Source: Diphasiastrum complanatum
Lineage: Eukaryota > Streptophyta > Lycopodiopsida > Lycopodiales > Lycopodiaceae
Direction of reading: 5' to 3'
Length of the DNA stretch: 64,000 nt
Assembly: GCA_029204225.1 (NCBI GenBank)
Contig: CM055096.1
Coordinates: 5,882,931-5,946,930 of the forward strand
The notes below the pieces were generated by a model, which worked only from the letters and a program-made list of their open reading frames with translations, searched no databases and was not told where the DNA came from. This document shows, piece by piece, positions 10,522 to 21,639 of the stretch; position 1 is the stretch's first letter; each line of letters starts with the position of its first letter. The position numbers and the translations under genes are program-made.

Positions 10522-11087
10522 TTACGAGTAGTACTTAAGTCGGGCCCCATTAACTCTGGTTGGTTGTAGAATTCCTTCCAAGTCAGCAAGTTGTACGGAT
10601 CCATTATCGAACACTTCAATGACTTTATAAGGTCTCATCCATCTGGTATGCAGTTTACTAGAGAATTTTATATGTCGAGTGTCGTATAATAATGCATAGT
10701 CGCCTTCCTTGAGAATGTCTTTCTTAATCTTCAAGTGTATTTTGCATTTAATATCTTGGTTACAATGTTCTTTTGAGCATAATGTCCTCCAACATCTTCT
10801 GAATGGAGAGCTTTTATAACAGTTTGTATTTCGTCGACTTCTAAACATCATCAAAGCTCTGCATCATGGCCTAGTTTATACAATACTCCTTCTATGATAG
10901 TGTAAGGCCTAATTTTATGTTGGAAAACAACCTTTTCTTCTGCATTATAATTTCTGAGATAGTCTTGATTTATCAAATATTCAATAATATCAGAATATAA
11001 GGACTTATCTGCATTTAGGAAAAATAAGTTTTCATCAGAAAACTTATCTTCCAATGGTTCATTTACATTTTTTGTGAGAAATTTCAA
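10522..11087 (-). pseudogene. Ty3/gypsy integrase with its catalytic core deleted
   Basis: Two minus-strand pieces meet near 10,850. The upstream piece (10,851-11,087) ends NAEEKVVFQHKIRPYTIIEG then VLYKLGHDAEL, the segment just before the integrase zinc finger. The downstream piece (10,522-10,800) has LKEGDYALLYDTRHIKFSSK, LHTRWMRPYKVIEVF and RVNGARLKYYS, the integrase C-terminal module. The HHCC finger and the whole DDE core are absent between them, so this is an internal deletion derivative and cannot integrate. Confidence 0.8.
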
Positions 11088-11179
11088 CTAGTTTAGTCAA
11101 GTTAAGTAATATTTTGGTAAATTGTTAATATTAGGCCAATATGCATTTTAGACTTAGAGATAAACTTTATGAAAGTTAT

Positions 11180-11688
11180 TGACAAAATTTCCAGAATTCA
11201 CACGTGTGGGGAATGTCCACAAGTATGATAGATCTAATTAAGCTTTATGATTAGCACAATAACTTGATTCTAGATTGATTATCAAGATCTAGTACAAAAG
11301 TTATGGCTTAACCACAATCTAGCATGCTAAGCAACAGAGAATGATAGCAATGATAGCACAAGAAATTAGTGTATTAGCATTAGCCTCAACACGAGTTAGA
11401 GAGAGAAAGATAGAGAGAAATAAGCAAAAATTGTGTGGATCCAAATTGGCAAGAGATAGCTACAAAGCTTTGGTTCTTCATCAAAAATTATGAGGAGAGC
11501 TTCACATATTTATGGAGTTTGAGGTAGCTCGAGGTAGAACCACATCCATCCACCATTTAATGACATCTAGAGTGAAAACTAGAGTCTATGTGACATTTGT
11601 CACATCTCATGCATGAATCTCTACCTACTATCTCCAAGAGTCCTATTTCTAACTAGAAATGTTCAAATCATCATGCATGTGTCCATGC
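11180..11688 (-). mobile_element. Truncated 3' LTR of a short copia element
   Basis: Near-identical to 12,750-13,270 (same order, a few small indels). Its outer end is TGACAAAATTTCC on the plus strand. The match stops abruptly at about 11,688, where gag sequence begins, so the U3 side is lost. Confidence 0.82.
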
Positions 11689-11689
11689 T

Positions 11690-11978
11690 TCATAGATGGA
11701 CTTAAGTGCATCCCAAACATCTTTAGTTGTGGTGCAAGATCCTATTTCTCTCAAATTTTCATTAGATACATTCATCTTAATGAAATGTAGAGCCATTCTG
11801 GCTCTCTTCCTATACTTAGGAATTCAGCCTGTGCTTGAGGCTCCACCTCAACACCAAGCACAATGTCCATAACATCATGGAGTATCAAAATAGACTCCAT
11901 TCTGAACTTCCAAATTGAGTAATTAGAAGTAATTAGTATTTCATTTGCTTCTAGAAGATATCCTCCTACAGGTGCCAT
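11690..11978 (-). pseudogene. Ty1/copia gag fragment
   Basis: The minus strand from the ATG at 11,978 reads TSNYSIWKFRMESILILHDV, a copia gag N-terminus. After a frameshift it continues REIGSCTTTKDVWDALKSIY to about 11,695, again copia gag. The fragment ends at the truncated LTR, so protease and pol are gone. Confidence 0.78.
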
Positions 11979-11989
11979 TTAGATAAAGA

Positions 11990-12736
11990 CTTCTTAGTTA
12001 TTGGACTGCAATATGTTTGAGCTTGTTCCAATCAGACTTAATGTTGCTGCTCTCTTTCACTATAGGTATTATCAAGGATGTACTACCATCCTATGTGAAA
12101 CACTTGCAACTGTATTTGAGATGGATCTCAAATATTCCACAATACAAGATATCTAGATCAGACACACAAAGTGGATTGAGACACTTTGGCAAGTTTGAAT
12201 CCTACTTTTGGCACGTGTGAAATGCTTCAAAAGAAAATACTATTGACACTCAGAAGGCTCAAAGGGTGTTCAATTACTTCAAATTTAGTCTAGATCTTCA
12301 GTTTTTTGTGTAGGATGCTCAAAACAATGGACTTGGAACAAAGCAAAGTTGAATCAAATCAAAATGTAGTCACTCAGATTTTGGACCTATTCCTATCCTC
12401 TTTAAGAGCTTATAACTATTGATAGACACATCAAATTGATTTGGTTTTAATTTCTATGAAAAGTACACACCATAAGCTTTCCATCAAGCTATAACACCCC
12501 TATTTTTGGATCTACAAGCAAGAAGATAGAAGGGACTAAAAATATCTAATTTTCACACAAGCAGAATTACAAAATTCTGTACTACCACTTTTCAGGTCTA
12601 AAAATTTCAGTTCCAATCCGATTTGATCCAAACACACTTCAGAGAAAGGTGAGAAAAAATGTAACACTGCTTTTTTGCTTGATTTAGCTCTCAATTTCTT
12701 GTACAATCAGAGATGTTAGCATGCAAAGCTCAATTT
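11990..12736 (-). other. Untranslated leader of the short copia element
   Basis: The 750 bp between the primer binding site and the gag ATG show no coding similarity on either strand. Confidence 0.5.
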
Positions 12737-12749
12737 GGCTCTGATACCA
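12737..12749 (-). other. Primer binding site, initiator tRNA-Met type
   Basis: The minus strand reads TGGTATCAGAGCC directly after the LTR end (CA). Confidence 0.92.
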
Positions 12750-13612
12750 TGACAAAATTTCCAGATTCACACGTGTGGGGAATGTCCACAAGTATGATAG
12801 ATCTAATTAAGCTTTATGATTAGCACAATAACCTGATTCTAGATTGATTAGCAAGATCTAGTACAAAAGTTATGGCTTAACCACAATCTAGCATGCTAAG
12901 CAACAAAGAATGATAGCAATGAATCATAAATGAGCAAAAGTACAAGTAATTAGTGTATTAGCATTAGCCTCAACACGAGTTAGAGAGAGAGAGATATAGA
13001 GAGATAACAAGCAAAAATTGTGTGGATCCAAATTGGCAAGAGATAGCTACAAAGCTTTGGTTCTTCATCAAAAATTATGAGAGCTACACATATTTATGGA
13101 GTTTGAGGTAGCTCGAGGTAGAACCACATCCATCCACCATTTAATGACATCTAAAGTGAAAACTAGAGTCTATGTGACATTTGTCACATCTCATGCATGA
13201 ATCTCTAGCCACTTTTTCCAAGTGTCCTAGTTCTAGCTAGAAATGTACAAATCATCATGCATGTGTCCATTTCACTTTGTGCATGCCATGCATGTCACTT
13301 TGGATCACTTACAATTAATGCATGTGAATTGCCACGAGTTTCTACTAGCATATGTTTGCTAATTCTAAGTCTACAATCTATGTGCAAGTTGTAATCATCA
13401 AACTAGATATGTCAAATCCATATATCTCAAGTTCTATCCAGGCCAAACTTGGCATTTGCATTTATGAACAAAATACTTGCATGGTACAATGTTTGTAGCA
13501 AGCCTAAAGTCAAGATGGATTATTTTTCCATTTCAACAATTATTTTAGTCAAATTTCATTTGAATTACCACTTTTGGAGAGTGTGGGAGAGTTAGGAGGT
13601 CGAGTTTGAACA
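12750..13612 (-). mobile_element. 5' LTR of the short copia element
   Basis: The first 520 bp repeat 11,180-11,688 almost exactly. The minus strand likely starts TGTTCAAACTCGACC (13,612) and ends TTTTGTCA (12,750), giving about 863 bp. The flanks CATTC and GTTAT do not match, so no target duplication is seen. Confidence 0.75.
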
Positions 13613-13746
13613 CATTCAAATTTGAATGTTAGATGCATTGAATCTAGTCATATTGTTGATAGGGTTTTTTTGTTATGGAGGGAAACCAAAGATTCATTAA
13701 TGAGGCATGGATCTACTATAAAAGATGTAAACTTGTGGAGAAAGAG

Positions 13747-13748
<2 letters not shown>

Positions 13749-13792
<44 letters not shown>
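13749..13792. repeat. (TC)n microsatellite, 44 bp
   Basis: Perfect dinucleotide tract. Confidence 0.97.
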
Positions 13793-13796
<4 letters not shown>

Positions 13797-14643
13797 CAAT
13801 TTCCATCAAACCAAACGCTCATGAACGGATCACAGCGGGCCCCCTGCTATGTAACTTCGCCTATGCACTTCTCGAGGTGAAAGTGTGTGGATTCCACCAT
13901 TCCAGCATGTTATCATCCACTGTGCCACACACTAACCTTTATCTTCCATCCACCGCATCCACGTCTGCCCAACTTGCAGTCACTGACACAACGACCAACA
14001 AAAGAATGTGTGGCGTTGCCCCCCCTCCTCATCCCCACCTGCTGCTAGATGCTGCACCACCACCACCACACCATTATCAGTTTCGGCTTCTACCACCGCC
14101 ACTTCCTCTTCTATACAGCCCTCTACCACTGTTTCCATTGCCGGACCTCTTTTTTCTTTTCAACCCACAATTGCTGCGTCTGTTTCCATTCTCATCTCCT
14201 TGGTAGATACTACTTCTACCTCTGTTCCATCTTCTACCACCCCTTCCATTACTATCGCATCCTCCATCCCCCCTGTTTCCACCACCGTCCCTTTTCAGCT
14301 CAATCCATCTGATTCACAGTTGTCCCCCGACACCCTGGCCTGGATGCAAGTCATTAATTTCACACTGCCAAGCCAGGGCACATCTCCCCCTTCTTCTCCC
14401 TCCGTCCTTCACACCACCCTCCAGTTTCCCTCTGTTCCACCCATTCTATCTGACAAATTGTCCCTCTCCCTGTCTCCACTTCTGCTTTCCTCACACCTCC
14501 CACTTCTCCATCAAAGCTTGCCGAGAGCGATAAACCGTTGCCTGATGACACATTTGTACAGACAATTTTTATACCATCGCCAGATTGTGGCGATCCTACT
14601 GTACCTAATGGCCAGAAATCACCGGAGAAGCTCATAGAGGACG
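13793..14643 (+). other. C-rich, Ser/Thr/Pro-coding low-complexity stretch
   Basis: All three forward frames stay fairly open because the base composition is C/T-rich. The longest gives a Ser/Thr/Pro-rich polypeptide (14,008-14,637). No domain is visible. It lies where a copia element would carry gag-protease, but no zinc knuckle or protease motif is present. Confidence 0.45.
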
Positions 14644-15290
14644 ATGACGACAATACAGTATAGGTCGTTGGGGAAACCACACAATAAGCCCCTATTAGTA
14701 CCAGATCTTGTACATAGAAACATCTGTGGCCCGATGCAGATTGCTTCCAAAGGGGGAGCCCTATACCTCCTAACCTTCATTGATTACTTCTCTCGAAGGA
14801 CTGCAACCTTTTCTAATGAAGAACAAATCAGAGGCAATCAAGTTCTTCACACAGTTCAAGGCATTTGACATCGACCTACAAATGTTCAAATGCATGAGTT
14901 TGTCCCAACAGCTCCGTTTACCATCGATGGGCCTAGACCCACGACTGTTCAACCACAAGCTGAAACTATCCCAATCATTTACCCATGAGAAACATCCACT
15001 CAAGCACCTGCAGTTCAAAGGTTTGCAAGACAACGACAACAACCTGATCGTTTTGTCCCTCAGATGTTCATCAGTCATGATGGACCTGCCACTGTTGCAG
15101 AAGCATTGTCAATGCCCAATGTAGATGAATGGAAAGCTGCTATGGATGTTGAGTACCATTTCTTGATGAAGAACAAGACCTGGAGTCTTGTCAATCCTCC
15201 TACATGTATAAAACCTATTGACTCTAAATGGATCTTCAAGCTAAAGCTTAAGCCAGATCAATCCATCACCAAAAGCCTTGAATGGCAAGA
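14644..15290 (+). pseudogene. Ty1/copia fragment A: integrase joined to RT start
   Basis: 14,700-14,850 encodes LVHRNICGPMQIASKGGALY and LLTFIDYFSRRT, the front of a copia integrase core. It then shifts frame to FLMKNKSEAIKFFTQFKAFD (14,810-14,870). After a degenerate region, 15,064-15,290 encodes EALSMPNVDEWKAAMDVEYH and DSKWIFKLKLKPD, the N-terminal motif of copia RT (RVT_2). The integrase middle and C-terminus are missing, so this is an internally deleted element. Confidence 0.82.
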
Positions 15291-17128
15291 CACTTTATGA
15301 GGTGTGGATAGGATCAAAACCATCACTCAAGAATATTAGAGTGTTTGGTTTCATTGCTTATGCAAATCCCTGAAGATCTCAGGAAGAAGCTAGATGACAA
15401 AAGCACAAAATTGATTTTCGTTGGCTACTCCCCAGATCACAAGGCATACCAGCTCTACAATCTAGAAATAAAAAAATCATTCACGAGCAAAGGTGTCATT
15501 TTTGTGGAAGATCGATTTATCAACCACAAGAAGAAAGCTCAAGAAATTTCCGATCCAGGTATCGAAGAGATTTTCAATCCATGTACCAAAAAAGATTCCA
15601 TGATCGAAAATCAAGAAATCGATACAAACTCGGAAAATGAGCTTGAACAGCATGGGGTCAAAATTCAACCAAGAAGATCAAATTGACCAAGACAGCCTCC
15701 ATCCAGATTTATGGACGATGCAGCCTGCTACTTCGTGCAGAAACTAAATACAGTTTTGGAGGCGATGTCTACACTTGATGTTGATCAATGGAAAGCAACG
15801 ATGGACATTGAATTTGATTCTCTGATAGAGAATCAAACATGGACAATCACTGCGCTACCAAAGGGAAGAAATTTGATTTCATGCAAGTGGATATTCAAGG
15901 CGAAGTATGATGTTGAAGGAAGGCTGAATCGATACAAAGCCAGGCTGGTTGCCAAAGGCTATTCCCAAATTCCAAATCTGGATTATTCTGAGACCTGCAG
16001 TCCAGTCGTCAAGCATGTTGCGATCCGTTTTCTACTCTCCTTTGAAGCTGCAGCAGATCTTGAAGTCCATCAAATGGATGTCCATACTGCTTTTCTCAAT
16101 GGGACCATTGAAGAGAAAAATTTTATGTCAGAGCCAGAAGGATACGAGTTGAGGGGTAAGCAACACCTTGTGTGCAAAATTCACAAGGCACTCTATGGGC
16201 TGAAACAGTCACCCAGAGCCTGTTTCAGAAAATAAATGCATTCCTTATTGAGAATGGTTTCAAACTCAGTAGACCCGAATGTCTACTTCAAGTCTGTATC
16301 GAATTTCTTCATCATCATCACTCTCTATGTAGATGATACACTATTATTTAGTAACAATCTGAATCTAATGAAGGAAACGAAATGCATGCTAGCCAAGGAG
16401 TACAAAATGACTGATATGGGTCCAGCTCACTATTATCTTGGAATCAAATTTTTTTGAATTTGATCCAGCAGACTCATTTTCATCAGTCAGCAAAGATGCC
16501 TCACCAACATTCTAGAAAAGTATGTAATGGCCAATTGCAAACCTAGTCTCTTTCCACTCGACCCTGGACTGAAGCTGTCAAAGGAACAATCTCGTCAAAC
16601 TGAGACAGAAAAGGAGGAGATGAACCAATATCCGTTGCACTCCATCATCGGCTCATTGACGTATGCAATGATCTGCACTCGACCCAACATTGCATATTCG
16701 ATCAGTTCACTCAGCCAGTTCCTATCAAATCCAAGCCTAAACCATTGGAAAGCACTCACAAAAGTCATGAAGTACATCCAGGCAACCAAACATCTTGGCA
16801 TCTGTTATGGAGGCAGCCAACCTACCAACATACTTGAAGGATACATAGATGCGGATTGGGCAAGAGATATTGATACCAAAAGGTTTACTTCTGGATTTGT
16901 ATTTTTATACAATCAAGGCCCAATTTCTTGGAACAACCGAAAGTAGACCTCAGTAGGATTGTCATCAATCGAATCAGAATACATTGTTGCCATGAATGCT
17001 ACCAAGGAGGCAGTTTGGATGAGGCACATGCTAGCAGAAATTGACCTTGCACAGTCACATCCAATTACCATCTTCTATGACAACCAAAGCACCATAGCTC
17101 TCTCTCTAGAAGAGCAATACCTCCAGTA
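15291..17128 (+). pseudogene. Ty1/copia fragment B: integrase C-term, RT, RNase H
   Basis: 15,291-15,680 encodes the integrase C-terminal region (TLYEVWIGSKPSLKNIRVFG, KLIFVGYSPDHKAYQLYN). 15,711-16,235 encodes the RT start (DQWKATMDIEFDSLIENQTW, KARLVAKGYSQ, HQMDVHTAFLNG). 16,236-16,457 carries the catalytic LYVDDTLLFS. 16,527-16,946 carries the RT thumb and start of RNase H (TRPNIAYSISSLSQF, DADWARD). After one stop it continues SSIESEYIVAMNATKEAVW and IFYDNQSTIALS. Stops at 16,233, 16,455 and 16,944 break it. It repeats the RT N-terminus already present in fragment A, so it is a different element. Confidence 0.88.
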
Positions 17129-17139
17129 ATACAAGAGGA

Positions 17140-18730
17140 TCTCATTATTCAGATCGTTGATGATAAATCAATAAAGGTCGATGCCTTCAGAACAAGTAGA
17201 GCCTCAGGCTCAAGATCAACTTGCTGCAATGCAATATGATGTCTCTATTGATATCACCGATGGAGTGAATAACAAACAAGAAGATCTTGATTCATTGTTG
17301 TGAGAAGATCATATGGATATTGACCAGCAGAAGCAGACAACTCACGATGACTCCTAGGCCGAAATAAATGAAAAAGATTCCAATGTCGATTCAGACAATA
17401 ATCAGGAGTATCTGTTTGACCCTGCCTTGTCTGATCAAATGACAAGTGCGAGCAAACATTTTCTTACAGTTGAGAAATAATGTAAATTTGTGCGAGAAGT
17501 TGGATATCGAAAGACATAAGCGTATAACTTATGATATTGTACATAAATGTTGCGACATTGTCGGCACAATTCAGTCGATGTAAACAAGCGAATACACTCC
17601 AGGATTCAATTGCGAACACCTTCCGAAAAGAGATGTTATATCCCTTGTACAAAGAGAAGGACAAATTATTGGATGAGTTGTTCGACATCTAAGAAAATAT
17701 GCCAGATGTACCTTGTCCAGGTCCCCGACTGCACATCAGGAGTATTTTCAAGCTGATAAGAATATTGAAACTTTGATGCAGGACTTATTGAGGCTGAAGT
17801 GCAAGAATGTCGACACCAACTCTACTCCAACTATAAACACAAATGTACATATACACTGCGAGGAAGTCAACACTCATGTCGAATATGTCAACGCTCTTGC
17901 AGAAAATGACAAATTGACAAGAGAGCTTGATGCCTTAAAGATCGAAATAAAAGATGTAATCTATGCCAAGGAAGTTGTTGCCACTGAAGAAGAGGATGGC
18001 TCACCTGGACCAGAGAGAACCAAGAAGACGAAAGCAAAACAGCCTGATGAGGTATATGTTAGACAATTCAAAGTTTTCATTGAAAAAGTTTGACTTTGGT
18101 TACCCATGCAACTTAACGATGAATTACAATGGTGTGTGGATTATGTTGTGATGCCAGGCTTGATGGGTTACAATTGGAGACTGATTGGAAAACTCCTTGG
18201 AAAAAGGGAGAATTTTTAGTTCTTTGGAATAATCTCAACATAGAGTACAGGGGATGCCTATGTTGGGCAATACTTCAGGGACAATTTTTTCTAAAACCCT
18301 TTGGCAGTTCTGAATTGTATATAGGATGTACTTTATTGTATGCCTTAGAATACATCCGTATCAAAGAACTAGCATTTTATGATTATCATGAAGGACAAAG
18401 AGACAGTTGGAAGCGGCGAAGTTAGTTCGACTTATTCCAACCATTCGAGACTCCAAATTTTTGGAAATTTTGATAGACAAAATTTGCTTCATAACATAGA
18501 TGAATCTTATCCAGATCTGTGGAACCTGTACATAGATTGGGAAGCAAATTATGTTGAACACTATGAAAATATCGCATGTAATATCAAAGCCAGAAGAGCC
18601 GACAAGGAAAATCGACGTTTCATGACCTATTCTGTCGGAGGAATTGGCAGATTTATAGCCAAAGTTTTGATGATATGTAGAGCCTTTATCTATCCGGCTC
18701 TTTTGTGCGACTTGATGCCGAACTATTGAG
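17140..18730 (+). pseudogene. Unidentified degenerate ORF after copia pol
   Basis: Successive forward frames give coherent, non-repetitive protein: an acidic start (17,176-17,480), a heptad-like stretch NALAENDKLTRELDALKIEI at about 17,895, a basic patch ERTKKTKAKQPDEVYVRQFK, then aromatic-rich sequence with GQFFLKPFGSSELYIGCTLL (about 18,280) and SYPDLWNLYIDWEANYVEHY (about 18,520). At least three frameshifts or stops occur. I do not recognise the family. It lies after RNase H and before a polypurine tract, the position of extra (env-like) ORFs in some plant retroelements, but the copia sequence breaks off near 17,110, so it may belong to another element. Confidence 0.5.
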
Positions 18731-19070
18731 AGCGGTCATCCTTAGAAGAGAACGAGAACAAAAAATATTCGACACTATTGCTTAATCAGTTTTTGAAGGC
18801 ACGTATTTGAAATTCAAGCTAGAACTGTATGGCAATCGAGTAATCGCTTCTTACCCGGAAGTTGAAAAACTGCAAAGGAGGCGACGATAGAACTTGATGC
18901 CATATTATCAGCAAGTTTGCAGAATGCATTAGACTGAAGTATATTCATTGTATTATATTAAAAGAAATATCTTTTTGAATTCTTCGAGATCCATTTTGGA
19001 ATGATGAATTTATGAAGAAATATCTTTGTCGAAGTATAAACTTCAATGTTTGCGAGGTCGTTGCACATTT

Positions 19071-19082
19071 GAGAGGGGGGGG
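19071..19082 (+). other. Polypurine tract
   Basis: GAGAGGGGGGGG lies four bases before a TGATACC that could start an LTR. This is the usual plus-strand priming site of LTR retroelements. Confidence 0.6.
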
Positions 19083-19086
19083 CATT

Positions 19087-19740
19087 TGATACCTTACTAA
19101 AGTCGTAAAGATGAATAAAGTAATACTTCTGACTTTTTCCTTTTCATTTGGTATACATGAGAAGATTAAGGAACCAAAATAAGAAGAAATATATATATCG
19201 AAGGCCTTACGTCAAAGTCCCTATGAAGAAATGTACTTTATTAAAGGAAGATATGTAATGACATTGATTTAATAACTGGATAAGATCGTATATCAAATAT
19301 TCTCAAGACTTGTTGGTGCCTTCGTGTCTCACTCTACCGTTGCAACTATACATGTGTCATCACCTAATATGTTTACAATGACATGGCATTATGCCACATC
19401 AGCAATAAGACACATGTCGACATATTATTAGTTTTAAATGGATAAGCTTAAATTACATTGAACGTCACACCTTCCTATTAGAGGGGTGTGCCAATTGCGT
19501 ACTCGCGAGTATATGTATTTTCTCTTTCATTGTAATTGATCATTGAGAGTTCGCATCTTCATCTGATTTCGTCGTTGAGCGTATATGTAACACTGAGCTT
19601 TCAGAGTTTTGTCATACATAGTAGAGGAATCAGGTGGATAGTTCTTTTGGTCCCTTGTTCAGTTCTTACTACCATATATGAATTGATTGATAAAGAACTG
19701 AACATTGCTCACTGCTAAGAACGGACATTAATATTAATGT
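19087..19740 (+). mobile_element. Probable 3' LTR
   Basis: It starts TGATACCTTACTAAAG after the polypurine tract. A GTATATGTATTTTCTC at about 19,510 could be the promoter. No second copy lies in the window, so the right border is a guess. Confidence 0.4.
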
Positions 19741-20470
19741 TGTGAATATAATGCAACTTCTTACAGTCATGCATTCAATAGTGAGATATCAGATGGATAA
19801 ACCTGCTATAACCAAAGTCTAATCTGGATTGTCAATCATATCGTACAAGATAAAACACCAAGTCTTTAATTCGTAGCATGTCACAATACCTGTTTAGAAG
19901 TGATAACCGATGTTTATTGTTGATCTCCATCTAGAATGTCGAAGCTGTTGTTCTTTGATGACTATGTTTGTTGGTTTGAGCAATGCTTTGCCAATTCATG
20001 GATCTAATCGTGGGAACTGAGTGTTCTGAATTAGTAGAAAAATATTTTGTTTAAGTCCTGGTGGATTAACTTTGATAAGGATGTGTTCAATTGTCGATGA
20101 AGCAAATTGTTAGACTTCAATTGTAATTGTGGAGTCTGATAGCCTCAATAAGAGTTCTGTTGGAACTCAGTTTGATGTTTATTTTTGTTATCCTTTTTCA
20201 ATACTAAGGCAAAACTGCTGTCTGTTAATAAAATATCTATTGATAACCAGTTTTCTACTATCCATTCACAACAGGAGCACTAATCACCAATTTTCACTCA
20301 TTTACCATCAATGAGGGAACGATAATCTTATATACTACATTAAATCTGTGCAATTAAGGAGAACTCAGTTATGACACAGCACCACACTAATTTGGTACCA
20401 GTCCCAGAATACAATAGTTGTTGCAGCATTGATCGATAGATGGATGTGGCTGATGAATTTGTGGATGTGG
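19741..20470. other. No gene seen
   Basis: AT-rich sequence without coding motifs on either strand. Confidence 0.5.
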
Positions 20471-20479
20471 ATGATGAAG

Positions 20480-20625
20480 CCTGTGTTCTTCCACAGTTAC
20501 TAGGGGTCTTTAGAAAAATGCTCAGGCTCCCCACAGTTGTAATAGGTTTGCTCGTCTCTTCCACCATAAGTGTCATTACCACTTCTAACTTTGTCTTTAT
20601 TTCCCCTGACATGGCCGACAATCTA
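20480..20625 (-). pseudogene. gag zinc-knuckle relic
   Basis: In one minus-strand frame the sequence reads GHVRGNKDKVRSGNDTYGGR and YYNCGEPEHFSKDP. The second is a CCHC knuckle in which the first and last Cys have become Tyr and Pro. Stops follow immediately. It is a short decayed gag piece whose superfamily cannot be settled. Confidence 0.6.
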
Positions 20626-20699
20626 CTAGTTTTGCTGGATTGTGGATCTGCATTTGGAAAACTCTATCTGATGCGCTTTCGCTGATAAGCAGTAAGCAC

Positions 20700-21160
20700 A
20701 AATAACAATACTCTAATTGAACTCTGAAAGAGAAGATGAACTAGAGAGCTAAGCTAGAGCTTAAGAGAGTTAGGGAAGTCTTTGATGATCAACTATTTAT
20801 ACTAAGCAGTTAACGCATATCTAGTAGGACAGCTAATCAGACTGTAGTCACATTTGGTAAATGGTCGTAATGCGCTGGCATCCATCCAGTTAGGATTTCC
20901 TGAAAATTTACTTGTAAAGCAGTTAGGGCAAGTCTTTAGGAACAATGACTTTCATTCTTCGACATGTCGACTCCTTCGACTTTTGTCGGTGTCGTCAATA
21001 AGTCGGATGATGTCCGATATGTCGGAGCCACGTGTTGAGCGATTCCCAAGTATTTCTGCAGACTGTGTAGAAACATGAATAAAACTGCAGCTGGATAATA
21101 AAGTGGATGAAGATTAAAGATCAATTATTCAGACGAATCACTCCAAGAGTAGAATAATCA
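20700..21160. other. No gene seen
   Basis: Mixed sequence without recognisable coding potential. A TATTTATACT at about 20,794 could be a promoter or chance. Confidence 0.4.
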
Positions 21161-21632
21161 CAAGGAAGAAGGATGATGCCACTTCTATCAAAGGCATATT
21201 TGTGGGCTATGGTGTAACTAGACCTGATCTTAGTTATAGTGTTAGAAATTTAAGCCAATATATGTAATGTCCTCTTGTGTCACATTGGAAGATGGCCAAA
21301 AGAGTCATACGGTATATCTCATCTACTAGGAATTCTGGCATACTCTACAAAGGGACTAATCTTGGCTTAAGAGCCTATAGTGACTCAGATTTTGCAAGTA
21401 GTGCATTTGCTAAATTCCTTTGTGATGGAGTAGTATAATGGCTTTCAAAGAAGCAAGATATTATTTCATTGTCTTAAACCGAATCTGAGTATAAGGCCTT
21501 GACATCAACATGCAAGGAGGTCATATGGCTCAAAAGGCTATTGGTGGAGCTTCAAGTTATGGAGGCCGAGGAGGTCCCTATCTATTGTAATAGCCGATCA
21601 GCCCAATCACTTGCAACCAATAGTGAGGTCTA
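21160..21632 (+). pseudogene. Ty1/copia relic: integrase end fused to RNase H
   Basis: One forward frame reads DATSIKGIFVGYGVTRPDLS, joining the integrase C-terminal motif KGIFVGY directly to the TRPDLSY motif near the end of RT. It continues HWKMAKRVIRYISSTRNSGI, AYSDSDFAS, WLSKKQDIISLS, TESEYKALTSTCKEVIWLKR and PIYCNSRSAQSLA, the copia RNase H with its DSD and ESEY sites. Three stops interrupt it. The whole of RT is deleted between the two parts. Confidence 0.85.
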
Positions 21633-21639
21633 GTTTGCA

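Noticed and set aside
14008-14637. 209-codon Ser/Thr/Pro-rich frame as a cell-wall or mucin-like gene
   Set aside because: Composition-driven: all three frames are open in C/T-rich DNA, there is no signal peptide, and it lies inside a broken copia region.
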